Below are positions 53,006 through 63,578 of a stretch of 64,000 nucleotides of DNA, piece after piece. The number at the start of each line of letters is the position of its first letter. Position 1 is the stretch's first letter. Below the pieces are notes generated by a model that ran no database searches, had not been told where the DNA came from, and saw nothing but the letters and a program-made list of their open reading frames with translations. Where the stretch lies: positions 62,001-126,000 of the forward strand of contig JAHCJZ010000001.1 of assembly GCA_026126025.1 (NCBI GenBank), written 5' to 3'. Source of the stretch: Bauldia sp. (GTDB lineage: Bacteria; Pseudomonadota; Alphaproteobacteria; Rhizobiales; Kaistiaceae). The position numbers and the translations under genes are program-made.

Positions 53006-54850
53006 CTACTCCGCGATGCGCAGGCGCCTGATGTCGTTGCCGATCGCCTCGAAAGCAGTCGACAGCTGCGCCGCCGAGGCAGCGAGATAGGTGTAGGATG
53101 CGCCGGAGGAGCAGGCGTTCATCAGATCGATCACGTCCTGCGCGGTGCCGAGATTGAAGCCGACCGTGTAGACGGTGATCCCGGCCGCCTTCATCTCGTC
53201 GCACAGCCTCTCGGCCTGCGTGAACGGATCGCCGTTCGACGCATTGCAGTTGATGCGCGCGGAATTGTTCACGTAGCCCTGCGCCGTGTCCTTGGCGATG
53301 ACGCCGTTGCAATAGGCCGTGTTGAACTGACCGTCCGTCATGATCACCGCGACCTTCAGCGTTTCCGGCGCGTCATAGGCGGCCGGGTCGCTGGCTGCCG
53401 GCCACACCTCGGCCCATTCCGGCGAGAGCGTGTACCAGCCCCAGGCGATGCCGATATGGCCCGCCGTGCTGCCCGAGGTCGACAGCTGGGAAATCCGCTG
53501 GTTGAGGAGCGTGTCGTTGGTGGTCAGCGGCACGATCTGGCTCGACAGGCACGAGCTTCCCGCGGGATAGACCCGCCCGACCAGCGCCACGCTCGGGGGT
53601 GAATCGGTATATTGCTGGCCGCTGGCCACGCGCTCCGACACGCAGTTGCTGATCTGGTGCACCCGCGGCGTGCCGCTGGCGTCGATGAAGCGAAAATACT
53701 CGCAGCCGGTCACGTGGCAGGCCCGCCCGCCGGACGTATAGCTCGAATAGTTCGGCGCCAGCGTGCCGGAGAGTATGAAGGTCGTCGAGGTCGTCGCGCC
53801 GACGACATACTCCGCCTGCCGGAGTTCAGTGCCTAGATCACCGCCGATGTCCACGAAGATCCGGGTTCCGGTCGGGTACGGCGTGCCCGACGCCGATTCG
53901 GTGACCATCAGCTGGCACTGCGCGTTCGCGCACTCGACCGTCTTGCCCTTGTTGCCCGAGCCGCTGCCTTGCGTGAAGCTCCGATAGCCGGTTGCATTGA
54001 CGCCGTTCAGCGAGAACACGGTGTTGCTCACCTTGGTGATGGTGAAATAGCGGCCGTTGAGATTGTCGGCGAAGCTGTTGTTGCCGTTGTCGTTCAGGCC
54101 GCTGATGAAAATCAGGTCGCCGGTGGCGTAGCCGTGGTTTTGGGTCGTGGTGACGCGCGCCGGGTTCTGCTGGCTGATCGTCGAGATGGTCTTGGCTGAA
54201 TTCGCCACGACCCCGGACACGCCGGTGATTGTCACCGGCGAGGTGTAGCCGCCGCGGACCGTGTTGGCGTAGCTGCCGACATTGACGCCCATCGAATAGG
54301 GGATCAGCGCCACCTTGGAATAGAACGGCTCCTGCTCGTCCTGGATGACGAGATTGACGAGGTTGGTGGCGGCAGTCTTGAGCGCGTTGAGCGCGTTGCA
54401 GTTGGGCGTGCACATCGACTGGGTGATGTCGAGCACCAGCGCGAGCTCGACATTGCGGCCGCCGGCTTCGGTGCGCGACAGGAGGTTGAAATTGATGTTG
54501 TCGATGCCGACGATGTTGAGGAGCGACGTCGGCACCCGGAGATTGGTGGTCACCCGGACCGAGGTGCCGTCGATCACGACGGTGATCTCGACATCCTCGC
54601 TGAGCCGGCCGGACGTCTGGGTGCGGAAGAAGGCCCGCGCTTCGGCGATGACCTCCTCCTCGCTGGCGATGCCGACGAGGCGGGCGGCGGCGAGCGCGGC
54701 CGAGTCCATGGCGTCTTGGACGACCATGCGCTCTTCATAGGCCCGCGAGAAATCGATGGCGGCGCCTGTGGCTGCGATGAGCGGCACCGCGGCAAGGCCG
54801 AACATCATCGCCACATTGCCGCGCCGGTCGCGGAGGAATCGCCTGAACAT
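53006..54850 (-). CDS. TadG-like protein with von Willebrand A domain and inserted beta modules
   Basis: A 614-residue protein. The N-terminus (RDRRGNVAMMFGLAAVPLIA) is the TadE/TadG membrane segment of Flp-pilus-associated proteins. A von Willebrand A domain starts at LALVLDITQSM (metal site Asp141-x-Thr-x-Ser145) and ends with VIMTDGQFNTAY near residue 513. Between these, residues ~226-297 (NPARVTTTQNHGYATGDLIF, then LNGRYFTITKV, VFSLNGVNATGY) and ~312-375 (YPTGTRIFVDIGG, STTFILSGTLAPNYSSY) look like two FCCH-type beta modules best known from phage tail proteins. No other tad genes are near. Confidence 0.85.
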   Translation of the reverse strand: MFRRFLRDRRGNVAMMFGLAAVPLIAATGAAIDFSRAYEERMVVQDAMDSAALAAARLVGIASEEEVIAEARAFFRTQTSGRLSEDVEITVVIDGTSVRVTTNLRVPTSLLNIVGIDNINFNLLSRTEAGGRNVELALVLDITQSMCTPNCNALNALKTAATNLVNLVIQDEQEPFYSKVALIPYSMGVNVGSYANTVRGGYTSPVTITGVSGVVANSAKTISTISQQNPARVTTTQNHGYATGDLIFISGLNDNGNNSFADNLNGRYFTITKVSNTVFSLNGVNATGYRSFTQGSGSGNKGKTVECANAQCQLMVTESASGTPYPTGTRIFVDIGGDLGTELRQAEYVVGATTSTTFILSGTLAPNYSSYTSGGRACHVTGCEYFRFIDASGTPRVHQISNCVSERVASGQQYTDSPPSVALVGRVYPAGSSCLSSQIVPLTTNDTLLNQRISQLSTSGSTAGHIGIAWGWYTLSPEWAEVWPAASDPAAYDAPETLKVAVIMTDGQFNTAYCNGVIAKDTAQGYVNNSARINCNASNGDPFTQAERLCDEMKAAGITVYTVGFNLGTAQDVIDLMNACSSGASYTYLAASAAQLSTAFEAIGNDIRRLRIAE

Positions 54851-55020
54851 GGGTGCGCGCTCTTCGAGGACACGCCCGGGAAGGGGCGGTTTGTCGAAAA
54901 TTTTAGGCGCGCGCGATTTTCGGGCCCGTTAAGCGGATCGCTACAATTTTAACGTTCGGCGGCACGTGGCTAACGCATTGCCACAGTCCGGGCGCGCCGC
55001 CCCGCAGCGCTGCGGCCGTC

Positions 55021-55049
55021 TTGACACCCTCGCGGCCGGTACCTAAATC
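55021..55049 (+). promoter_or_regulatory. groESL promoter
   Basis: TTGACA and TAAATC spaced by 17 bases, directly upstream of the CIRCE element. Confidence 0.65.
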
Positions 55050-55059
55050 CGCGGCGCTG

Positions 55060-55086
55060 TTAGCACTCGACTTCAGTGAGTGCCAG
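55060..55086 (+). promoter_or_regulatory. CIRCE element (HrcA operator)
   Basis: TTAGCACTC-N9-GAGTGCCAG; the left arm is a perfect match to the consensus TTAGCACTC-N9-GAGTGCTAA and the right arm differs at the last positions. It lies near the expected transcription start, where HrcA blocks groESL outside heat shock. Confidence 0.93.
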
Positions 55087-55138
55087 AGGCCATTCCATTC
55101 CGGGTGGGCAGAGAGTGCCCCAGCAGAGGAAACAAACG

Positions 55139-55453
55139 ATGAAATTCCGTCCTCTTCACGACCGCGTGGTCGTCCGCCGCCTCGAATCCGAGGAGAAGAC
55201 CTCCGGCGGGATCATCATCCCCGACACCGCCAAGGAGAAGCCGCAGGAGGGCGAGATCGTCGCCGTCGGGCCGGGCGGCCGCGACGAGGCCGGCAAGCTC
55301 GTGCCGCTCGACGTCAAGGCCGGCGACCGCATCCTGTTCGGCAAGTGGTCGGGCACCGAGGTGAAGATCGAAGGTCAGGACTACCTCATCATGAAGGAGT
55401 CCGACATCATGGGCGTCATCGAAGACACCGCGAAGGGCAAGAAGGCCGCGTAG
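55139..55453 (+). CDS. groES: Co-chaperonin GroES
   Basis: A 104-residue, slightly long Gro[21 protein letters not shown], the mobile loop [20 protein letters not shown] and the C-terminal [15 protein letters not shown] are standard. It caps the GroEL cavity during folding. ATG 55139; the frame open from 55076 is upstream leader. Controlled by CIRCE. Confidence 0.97.
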   Translation: MKFRPLHDRVVVRRLESEEKTSGGIIIPDTAKEKPQEGEIVAVGPGGRDEAGKLVPLDVKAGDRILFGKWSGTEVKIEGQDYLIMKESDIMGVIEDTAKGKKAA

Positions 55454-55485
55454 CCACCGGGCACCGCGGCTTTTTTCACGCCTGA

Positions 55486-57153
<1,668 letters not shown>

Positions 57154-57175
57154 TCCGGCCCATCCGAACCTCTAC

Positions 57176-57208
57176 GAAAGGCCGCCTCCGGGCGGCCTTT
57201 CTATTTCT
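57176..57208 (+). terminator. groESL terminator
   Basis: GAAAGGCCGCC-TCCG-GGCGGCCTTTC, an 11-bp perfect stem with a tetraloop, followed by TATTTCT. Confidence 0.85.
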
Positions 57209-57232
57209 GCGTCACTTCGGTATTGTTCGGAG

Positions 57233-58279
57233 ATGCATGCGAAAATCATCTGTCCGTTGCGGTTTCCTTGGACGGAGAGCAGGAGACTGCAAAGGGCTTG
57301 TGAGCGTGCTTTGTCGCAGGTTCCCAACCTCTCGCTCGAGATTCGCACCGACTATCTTCAAAGCCCCTCGACTGTTTCTTTCGACGTCGTCGAAACTATA
57401 CCTGCCGAAGCCGCTAGAAAGCTAGCGTATCTCCATCGAAACAAGGGCTTTTCCAGGAGATGGACGAATGCTGCGGGCTATATAATTGGCGATATAGAGC
57501 TCGATCTACGCCCCCACGCCGAGCTACGGGATTTACTAAAAGAGCAGCGATTTAGTCACAGCACGGAACGGGTTTGTAGGACGGTGGCATCCCGGAGAAT
57601 ATTCAACGAAATAAACCATCAGATATCGGATATTGTGATTTCATCAAATATAGCTGAACTTGGTACCATTGCGATTGATAGCGGTGGAATTCTCTCTGAA
57701 GTGCTGAATCAAGAAATTGATTCTGTGAGAAGTCTTTCAGATTCCGCCTATGAGGAACTTGAGAAATCTGGTTGGCCAAGAATTGGCCATGCACCGCTCC
57801 TTGAGGTCCACCATTGGTACTCCGGGCTCAACGGAACCACTGCCGGCCACAGCTCAAATCCTATCGAGCGCGCCGCCTGTGCGTTTTCGCACTTGTTTCA
57901 CAAGTCGCCTGATGCCGGTCCAATGGCGGACTTGGTTTGGAGTCTAATCGGAGTAGAGGCCCTCCTTGGCGAGGCAGGTGAATCGCGACGGCTAACAGAC
58001 AAGGCGGTGCTGCTGTTTCCTCCAAACAAATCGGCAGGCCTAAGCGAGATAAACAAGAGGTTGCGGGCCTGCTATGATTTTCGATCCCGAATGATTCATG
58101 GTAATATAAATATTCGTGCTCGCAGAATAAGGTGGGACGGAGATGACCCGCTAAAACTGCATTACCTCAGATCAGAACTCGAAGAGACGGATTTTGCAGT
58201 TGGGTTTCTCTCGCAACTGCTGCTTTATTGTTACAAGCATAGTCTCAAAGAAGTCCGGACCAAGCTCGCCTGGGCCTGA
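57233..58279 (+). CDS. HEPN-domain protein (ApeA-like), possible defence RNase
   Basis: A 348-residue protein of clearly lower GC and AT-rich codons, set between groEL and hisS. The C-terminal third reads DLVWSLIGVEALLGEAGESR, then INKRLRACYDFRSRMIHGN: a helical bundle with the R-x4-H motif (Arg284, His289) that marks HEPN ribonucleases, closest in pattern to Apea-like HEPN domains. The first ~200 residues have no recognised fold. HEPN proteins often act in phage defence or as toxins; no partner gene lies nearby, so that role is inference. Start ATG 57233 is uncertain because GGAG abuts it. The groESL terminator separates it from groEL. Confidence 0.65.
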   Translation: MHAKIICPLRFPWTESRRLQRACERALSQVPNLSLEIRTDYLQSPSTVSFDVVETIPAEAARKLAYLHRNKGFSRRWTNAAGYIIGDIELDLRPHAELRDLLKEQRFSHSTERVCRTVASRRIFNEINHQISDIVISSNIAELGTIAIDSGGILSEVLNQEIDSVRSLSDSAYEELEKSGWPRIGHAPLLEVHHWYSGLNGTTAGHSSNPIERAACAFSHLFHKSPDAGPMADLVWSLIGVEALLGEAGESRRLTDKAVLLFPPNKSAGLSEINKRLRACYDFRSRMIHGNINIRARRIRWDGDDPLKLHYLRSELEETDFAVGFLSQLLLYCYKHSLKEVRTKLAWA

Positions 58280-58373
58280 TTGGCGGAAGCTTGTCGCCCA
58301 GCCCCCTATCGGCTACACGCGCCGCGAGATTCCGCCGCTTTCCCAGGCCGGACCGCTGAATCGAACCTGACCC

Positions 58374-59984
58374 ATGGCCAAGGACGACAACCGACCCAAG
58401 GCGCGGCTGCCGCGCGGCTTTGCCGACCGCACGGCCGGCGAAATCCGCGCGACCGACGCGATGCTGTCGCGGATCAAGGCGGTCTACGAGCGCTATGGCT
58501 TCGAGCCGGTCGAGACGCCGCTGGTCGAATACACCGAGGCGCTCGGCAAGTTCCTCCCCGACCAGGACCGGCCGAACGAGGGCGTCTTCTCCTTCCAGGA
58601 TGACGACGAGCGATGGCTGTCGCTGCGCTATGATCTGACAGCGCCGCTCGCCCGCTACGTCGCGGAGAATTTCGAGCGCCTGCCGAAGCCCTTCCGCAGC
58701 TACCGCGCCGGCTGGGTGCTGCGCAACGAGAAGCCCGGCCCCGGCCGCTTCCGCCAGTTCATGCAGTTCGACGCCGACACCGTCGGCGCCGCCTCGCCCG
58801 CCGCCGACGCCGAGATGTGCATGATGATGGCCGACGCCATCGAAGCCGCCGGCATCCCCCGCGGGCAGTACGTCATCAAGGTCAATTCGCGGAAGGTTCT
58901 GGATGGGGTGATGGAGGCGATCGGCCTGTCCGGCGCCGAGAACGCCGGCCGGCGGCTTCAGGTGCTGCGCGCGATCGACAAGCTCGACCGGCTTGGGGTT
59001 GAGGGAGTCCGTGCACTGCTGGGTGAAGGCCGCAGGGATGAGAGTGGGGATTTCACGAAAGGCGCGCGGCTGGTCGAAAAGCAGATTGATATCGTGCTGT
59101 CTTACCTGAAGGGCGCGGGTGAGACTTGGACAAGCGCCTCCAATGCGGCGCCATTGCCAACCGATGATGAGTGGATACGGCGGTTCAACGAAGCCGACAC
59201 TACCAGCCCTATCAATGACGACCCCAGGGGTCTTCGTGTTTTCTATGATCAGTCAGCATTGATTGATCGCTGGGAGAACACGGTCGCCAGCACGGTAAGT
59301 GGGTCACAAGGAACGTCCGAACTGAGGAGTATCATCGGTGCGGTACGCGCAGCCGGTTATGGCTCTCGGCGCATACGAGTAAACGCGGAGATCGTCCGCG
59401 GCCTCGAATACTACACCGGCCCCGTCTTCGAGGCGGAGCTGCTGTTCGACGTGCCGAACGAGAAGGGTGAGACGGTGGTCTTCGGCTCGGTCGGCGGGGG
59501 CGGGCGGTATGACGGGCTGGTCGGGCGCTTCCGTGGCGAGGACGTGCCGGCGACCGGCTTCTCGATCGGCGTGTCGCGGCTGATGGCGGCGCTCACGGCG
59601 CTGAAGCGCGTCGACGTTGCCGAGCCCGCCGGCCCCGTGGTGGTCACCGTCATGGACCGGGAGCGGATCGCCGATATGCAGCGCCTCGTGGCCGAGTTGC
59701 GGAACTCCGGCATTGCCGCGGAGCTTTATCTCGGAAGCTCCGGGATGAAGGCCCAGCTGAAATATGCCGACCGCCGCAACGCCCCCATCGCCGTCATCCA
59801 GGGCGAGGACGAGCGCGCCCGCGGCGTCGTCCAGCTCAAGGACCTCGCCCTCGGCAAAGAGCTCGCCGCCGCCATCGCCGACAACACAGCCTGGCGCGGG
59901 GAGCGCCCGGGGCAGGTCGAGGTGCCGGCGGGCGAGCTGGTATCGGCCGTCCGCGACATCCTCAACCGCCAGACGCGCGGCTAG
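58374..59984 (+). CDS. hisS: Histidyl-tRNA synthetase, alphaproteobacterial type
   Basis: A 536-residue class II synthetase. Motif 2 is [24 protein letters not shown] in part ([19 protein letters not shown]), the histidine motifs are [17 protein letters not shown] and [12 protein letters not shown], and the C-terminal anticodon domain follows ([20 protein letters not shown]). The subtype, with [17 protein letters not shown], is the one thought to have replaced the original enzyme in alphaproteobacteria along with loss of G-1 in tRNA-His. Codons ~204-340 (about 58985-59395) are much lower in GC than the flanks, a mosaic patch. First gene of a hisS-hisZ-hisG order. Confidence 0.95.
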   Translation: MAKDDNRPKARLPRGFADRTAGEIRATDAMLSRIKAVYERYGFEPVETPLVEYTEALGKFLPDQDRPNEGVFSFQDDDERWLSLRYDLTAPLARYVAENFERLPKPFRSYRAGWVLRNEKPGPGRFRQFMQFDADTVGAASPAADAEMCMMMADAIEAAGIPRGQYVIKVNSRKVLDGVMEAIGLSGAENAGRRLQVLRAIDKLDRLGVEGVRALLGEGRRDESGDFTKGARLVEKQIDIVLSYLKGAGETWTSASNAAPLPTDDEWIRRFNEADTTSPINDDPRGLRVFYDQSALIDRWENTVASTVSGSQGTSELRSIIGAVRAAGYGSRRIRVNAEIVRGLEYYTGPVFEAELLFDVPNEKGETVVFGSVGGGGRYDGLVGRFRGEDVPATGFSIGVSRLMAALTALKRVDVAEPAGPVVVTVMDRERIADMQRLVAELRNSGIAAELYLGSSGMKAQLKYADRRNAPIAVIQGEDERARGVVQLKDLALGKELAAAIADNTAWRGERPGQVEVPAGELVSAVRDILNRQTRG

Positions 59985-60011
59985 CGCCATGCGCCCGCCA
60001 TCCCTCTCCAC

Positions 60012-60093
60012 CGTCATTCCGGCGAAGGCCGGAATCCAGGGCGACGGGCGCGGCGCAAGCGGCTCCTGGACCCCGGCCTTCGCCGGGGTGACG
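60012..60093. repeat. GTCATTCCGGCGAAGGCCGG inverted repeat, copy 3
   Basis: Same outer arms as at 26652-26735: CGTCATTCCGGCGAAGGCC with GGAATCCAG on the left and CTGGACCCCGGCCTTCGCC with GGGGTGACG on the right, with a different 26-base middle. It lies between hisS and hisZ. Confidence 0.88.
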
Positions 60094-60110
60094 GGCGCGT
60101 GGTGACCGGG

Positions 60111-61229
60111 ATGGAAGCGCCGCTCGACAAGCTTCGCGCAAGGCTCACCGCCGCCGGCTACGGTTTCGTCGAGCCGCCGATCCTGCACGACGCCGACCTC
60201 TTCCTCGACCTTGCGGGCGAGGACCTCCGCCGCCGCCTGTTCCTCACCGGCGCGGCGGACGGCGTCGAGCTCTGCCTCCGCCCCGACTACACCATCCCGG
60301 TCGCGCTCCATCACCTAACGGCGGGCGACCCGCGCCGGCTCGGGGCCTACGCCTATTGCGGGCCGGTGTTCCGCCAGCGCTCGGGCGAGACCGGAGAGTT
60401 CACGCAGGCCGGCGTCGAATCGATCGGCCGCACCGACCGCGGCGACGCCGACGCCGAGATGCTGGCGCTCGCCCTCGATGCGGTGAGCCTCTACGACGTG
60501 ACCGGGCCGACGATCCGCATCGGCGATTCAGCGCTGTTCGCCGCGATGCTGGATTCGCTGCCGGTACCCGAGATCTGGCGGAAGCGCCTGCGGCGCGCCT
60601 TCGGCGATCCGGCGCGGATCGTGGCCGTGCTCGACCAGCTCTCCGGCGAGCGCACCGGGCCGCGGCCGGGCTATGCCGGCCTCCTCGCCGCGCTCAACGG
60701 CGCCGACCACATGGCGGCGCGGAAGATCGTCGACGACCTCCTCGCGGTCGCCGGGATCCGGCCGGTGGGCGGGCGGAGCGCCGCCGAGATCGCGGAGCGT
60801 TTCGTGGAGCAGGCGGCGCTGACCTCGGGCTCCGAGGCCGACCGCGCCGCCGCGGCGCTGCTGCGCCGGTTCCTCGCCGTGCGCGGCAGCCCGGACGAGG
60901 CGGCGCTGGCGCTCGGTGCGATCGCGGCGGCCGACGCGCCCGCCCTCGCGCCGGCGATCGAGCGCTTCGTCGCTCGCACGGACCGCCTGATCGACCACGG
61001 CATAGGCCCCGACCGGCTCGACTTCGCCGCCGATTTCGGCCGTCGCCTCGACTACTACACCGGCTTCGTCTTCGAGCTCTATGCCGACGACCCGACGACC
61101 GCGAAGCCGGTCGCCGGCGGCGGCCGCTACGACCGGCTGCTGTCGCTCATCGTCAGCCGCGACGGTTCCGGCGCCGACATCCCCGCCGTCGGCTTCGCCC
61201 TCTGGCTCGACCGGCTGGAGCGCCGCTGA
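60111..61229 (+). CDS. hisZ: ATP phosphoribosyltransferase regulatory subunit
   Basis: A 372-residue HisRS-like paralogue without aminoacylation function that activates His[36 protein letters not shown] and the C-terminal [11 protein letters not shown] and [11 protein letters not shown] match HisZ; no anticodon-binding domain follows. ATG 60111 chosen; GTG 60099 is possible. The stop overlaps the hisG start by one base. Confidence 0.94.
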   Translation: MEAPLDKLRARLTAAGYGFVEPPILHDADLFLDLAGEDLRRRLFLTGAADGVELCLRPDYTIPVALHHLTAGDPRRLGAYAYCGPVFRQRSGETGEFTQAGVESIGRTDRGDADAEMLALALDAVSLYDVTGPTIRIGDSALFAAMLDSLPVPEIWRKRLRRAFGDPARIVAVLDQLSGERTGPRPGYAGLLAALNGADHMAARKIVDDLLAVAGIRPVGGRSAAEIAERFVEQAALTSGSEADRAAAALLRRFLAVRGSPDEAALALGAIAAADAPALAPAIERFVARTDRLIDHGIGPDRLDFAADFGRRLDYYTGFVFELYADDPTTAKPVAGGGRYDRLLSLIVSRDGSGADIPAVGFALWLDRLERR

Positions 61230-62206
61230 TGGCCGGGCCGCTCATTCTCGCCGTCCCCGCCAAGGGGCGCCTCCAGGAGAACGCGCAGGCGTTCTTCGCG
61301 CGTGCCGGTCTCGCCTTCCAGCAGGCGGGCAGCGAACGGACTTATCGCGCCCGCATTCCCGGCCTGCCGGGGGCGGAGGTGGCGTTCCTCTCCGCGGGCG
61401 AGATCGCGCGCGAGCTGGCGGCCGGGACCGTCCATCTCGGCATCACCGGCCGCGACCTCGTCGAGGAGGAGATCGACGACTGGACGAGCCGCGTCGCGCT
61501 GATCGCGCCGCTCGGCTTCGGCTTCGCCGATGTCGTGGTCGCCGTGCCCGAGGCCTGGATCGACGTCGACTCCATGGTCGACCTCGACGATGTCGCGGCG
61601 GAGTTTCGCCCGCGCCACGGCCGGCGCCTCAAGGTCGCGACCAAATATCTCAACCTGACACGGCATTTCTTCGCCGGTCACGGCATCGCCAATTACCGCA
61701 TCGTCGAGAGCCTCGGCGCGACCGAGGGCGCGCCGGCGTCGGGCGCGGCCGACCTCATCGTCGACATCACCACGACCGGGGCGACGCTCAAGGCGAACGG
61801 CCTGAAGCCGGTCGCCGACGGGCTGATCCTCGCCTCGCAGGCGCACCTCGTCGCCAGCCTTGCCGCGCCCTGGGGCGCCGAGGAGCGCGCGGTGCTGCGC
61901 ACCATTCTCGACCGCATCGAGGCCGAGGCCGCCGCGCAGGCCTTCCGCGAGATCGGCGCCGATGTCGCCGACCCGGCGGCGGTGGCGAAGATCGCCGCCG
62001 AGCGCTTCGGCGCGCGCGCGGTCGCGACCAACCCCGACTGGCCGCTCCTGCTTCACTGCCCGGAGCCCGCGGTCGAAGCCTGCGCGGACTGGCTGCGGCA
62101 GGATGGCGGCGCGCGCACCGTCGTGGTGCGGAAGGTCGAGAGCATCTTCTCGGCGGCGAGCCCGGCCTATGACCGGCTCGTCCGGAAGATCGACGCGCGT
62201 TCTTAG
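61229..62206 (+). CDS. hisG: ATP phosphoribosyltransferase catalytic subunit
   Basis: A 325-residue enzyme catalysing the first step of histidine biosynthesis. [45 protein letters not shown] and the PRPP-binding [18 protein letters not shown] are present. It needs HisZ, encoded directly upstream with a TGATG overlap. Longer than typical short-form HisG (about 230) because of an extra ~90-residue C-terminal part ([20 protein letters not shown] and [13 protein letters not shown]). Confidence 0.94.
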   Translation: MAGPLILAVPAKGRLQENAQAFFARAGLAFQQAGSERTYRARIPGLPGAEVAFLSAGEIARELAAGTVHLGITGRDLVEEEIDDWTSRVALIAPLGFGFADVVVAVPEAWIDVDSMVDLDDVAAEFRPRHGRRLKVATKYLNLTRHFFAGHGIANYRIVESLGATEGAPASGAADLIVDITTTGATLKANGLKPVADGLILASQAHLVASLAAPWGAEERAVLRTILDRIEAEAAAQAFREIGADVADPAAVAKIAAERFGARAVATNPDWPLLLHCPEPAVEACADWLRQDGGARTVVVRKVESIFSAASPAYDRLVRKIDARS

Positions 62207-62301
62207 GCCCGGCCTGTCGCTCCGTTCCACTATTCGCCGAAGTCAAACCTTCGCGATCAACGGTCGTTGACAATTGACCGCCACAATCGGGCGGTAAATA
62301 A

Positions 62302-62318
62302 TTGAGTTTAGAACTCAA
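62302..62318. promoter_or_regulatory. Palindrome upstream of the PQQ-system binding protein
   Basis: TTGAGTT-TAG-AACTCAA, perfect 7-base arms in an AT-rich patch, 55 bases before the start at 62373. It looks like a repressor or activator operator; the regulator is unknown. Confidence 0.45.
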
Positions 62319-62372
62319 CAATAAATGGCCGGCGCCGCCATCCGCGGTCATCGGCCGGGGAGGGAGTGCTTC

Positions 62373-63578
62373 ATGCGAAGGATTTCGGCCGTTTTCGGAA
62401 CGGCTGGCGCGTTGCTGGCCGCCTTGGTCGTGACGGCGCCCGCACTGGCCCAGGACGACGCGCCCGCGGTCACCCCGTTTCCCATCGGCTTCGTCGAGCT
62501 GGCGAACGATCCGCGGGTCGATCCCGAGCGGACCTATTACGAGGTCCAGGTCCGGCCGTGGGGGTCCTCGCTCGCCGGCGCTGAGCTCGCGATCCAGGAT
62601 TCGCAGACCATCGGCAACGTCATCAATGTCGGTTTCACGCTCCGCGACACCGCGGCGGCGTCCATCGACGAGGCGATCGCCACGGTCCGCGAATGGGCCG
62701 CCGAGGGCATGCATTTCGTGGTCGTCAACGTTCCGGCGGCCGAGATGCTCGCCCTCGCCGACGGCGTCGCCGACCTCCCGGTCACGCTTTTCAACACCAC
62801 TGCGGCCGAGGACTATCTTCGCGGCGAATCCTGCCGCGCCAATGTCGTGCACACCGCGCCCAGCCAGCGCATGCTGACCGACGCGATGGTCCAGTTCCTC
62901 GTGACCAACCGCTGGACCAACATTCTCGTCCTGGAGGGGCCGTCGGAGGCCGATGCCAGCGAGGTCGCCGCGCTGCGGCAGTCGGCCACCCTCTTCGGCG
63001 CCCGCATCGTCGATGTGAGGCCGTTCATCCTGTCCAACGACCCGCGCAACCGCGAGGAGAACAACGTCGCCCTCATCACCGCCCAGGGCAATTACGACGT
63101 GGTCTACATCGCCGACAGCGACGGCGAGTTCGCGCGCTTCGCCACCTACGAGGTCAACAATCCTCGCCCGGTCGTCGGCGCCGCGGGCCTGACCGCCGCC
63201 GCCTGGCACTGGTCGTACCAGAAGCAGGGGTCATCGGAGATCACCCAGCGCTTCGACGATGTCGGCGGCCGCCATATGCAGTCGCAGGACTGGACGGCGT
63301 GGATTTCGATCCGCGCGATCGTGCAGTCGGTGCTGCGCGGCCAGACCACGGAATACCAGGGCGTTCGCGACTATCTCCTCGGCGACCGGATGAATCTCGA
63401 TGGCGGCAAGGGCAACCCGATGAGCGTGCGCTCCTGGGACCACCAGCTTCGTCAGGCGATCCCGCTGGCGTCGGCGAACGCGGTGTTCGACGAGGCGCCG
63501 ATCACCGGCTTCCTCCACCCGACCAACGACCTCGACACGCTCGGCGTCGACGAGCGTCAGACGACCTGCCGCTTCTAG
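62373..63578 (+). CDS. ABC-type binding protein of the PQQ alcohol dehydrogenase system
   Basis: A 401-residue exported protein (signal LLAALVVTAPALAQDD) with the Leu/Ile/Val-binding two-lobe fold. The early segment YYEVQVRPWGSSLAGAELAI, followed by QDSQTIGNVINVGFTL, fits the TIGR03863 group, binding proteins that occur with PQQ-dependent alcohol dehydrogenases. Other blocks: NTTAAEDYLRGESCRANVVH and YDVVYIADSDGEFARFATYE. No ABC permease or ATPase is adjacent in the window. Start ATG 62373 with GGGAGGGAG. Confidence 0.8.
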   Translation: MRRISAVFGTAGALLAALVVTAPALAQDDAPAVTPFPIGFVELANDPRVDPERTYYEVQVRPWGSSLAGAELAIQDSQTIGNVINVGFTLRDTAAASIDEAIATVREWAAEGMHFVVVNVPAAEMLALADGVADLPVTLFNTTAAEDYLRGESCRANVVHTAPSQRMLTDAMVQFLVTNRWTNILVLEGPSEADASEVAALRQSATLFGARIVDVRPFILSNDPRNREENNVALITAQGNYDVVYIADSDGEFARFATYEVNNPRPVVGAAGLTAAAWHWSYQKQGSSEITQRFDDVGGRHMQSQDWTAWISIRAIVQSVLRGQTTEYQGVRDYLLGDRMNLDGGKGNPMSVRSWDHQLRQAIPLASANAVFDEAPITGFLHPTNDLDTLGVDERQTTCRF

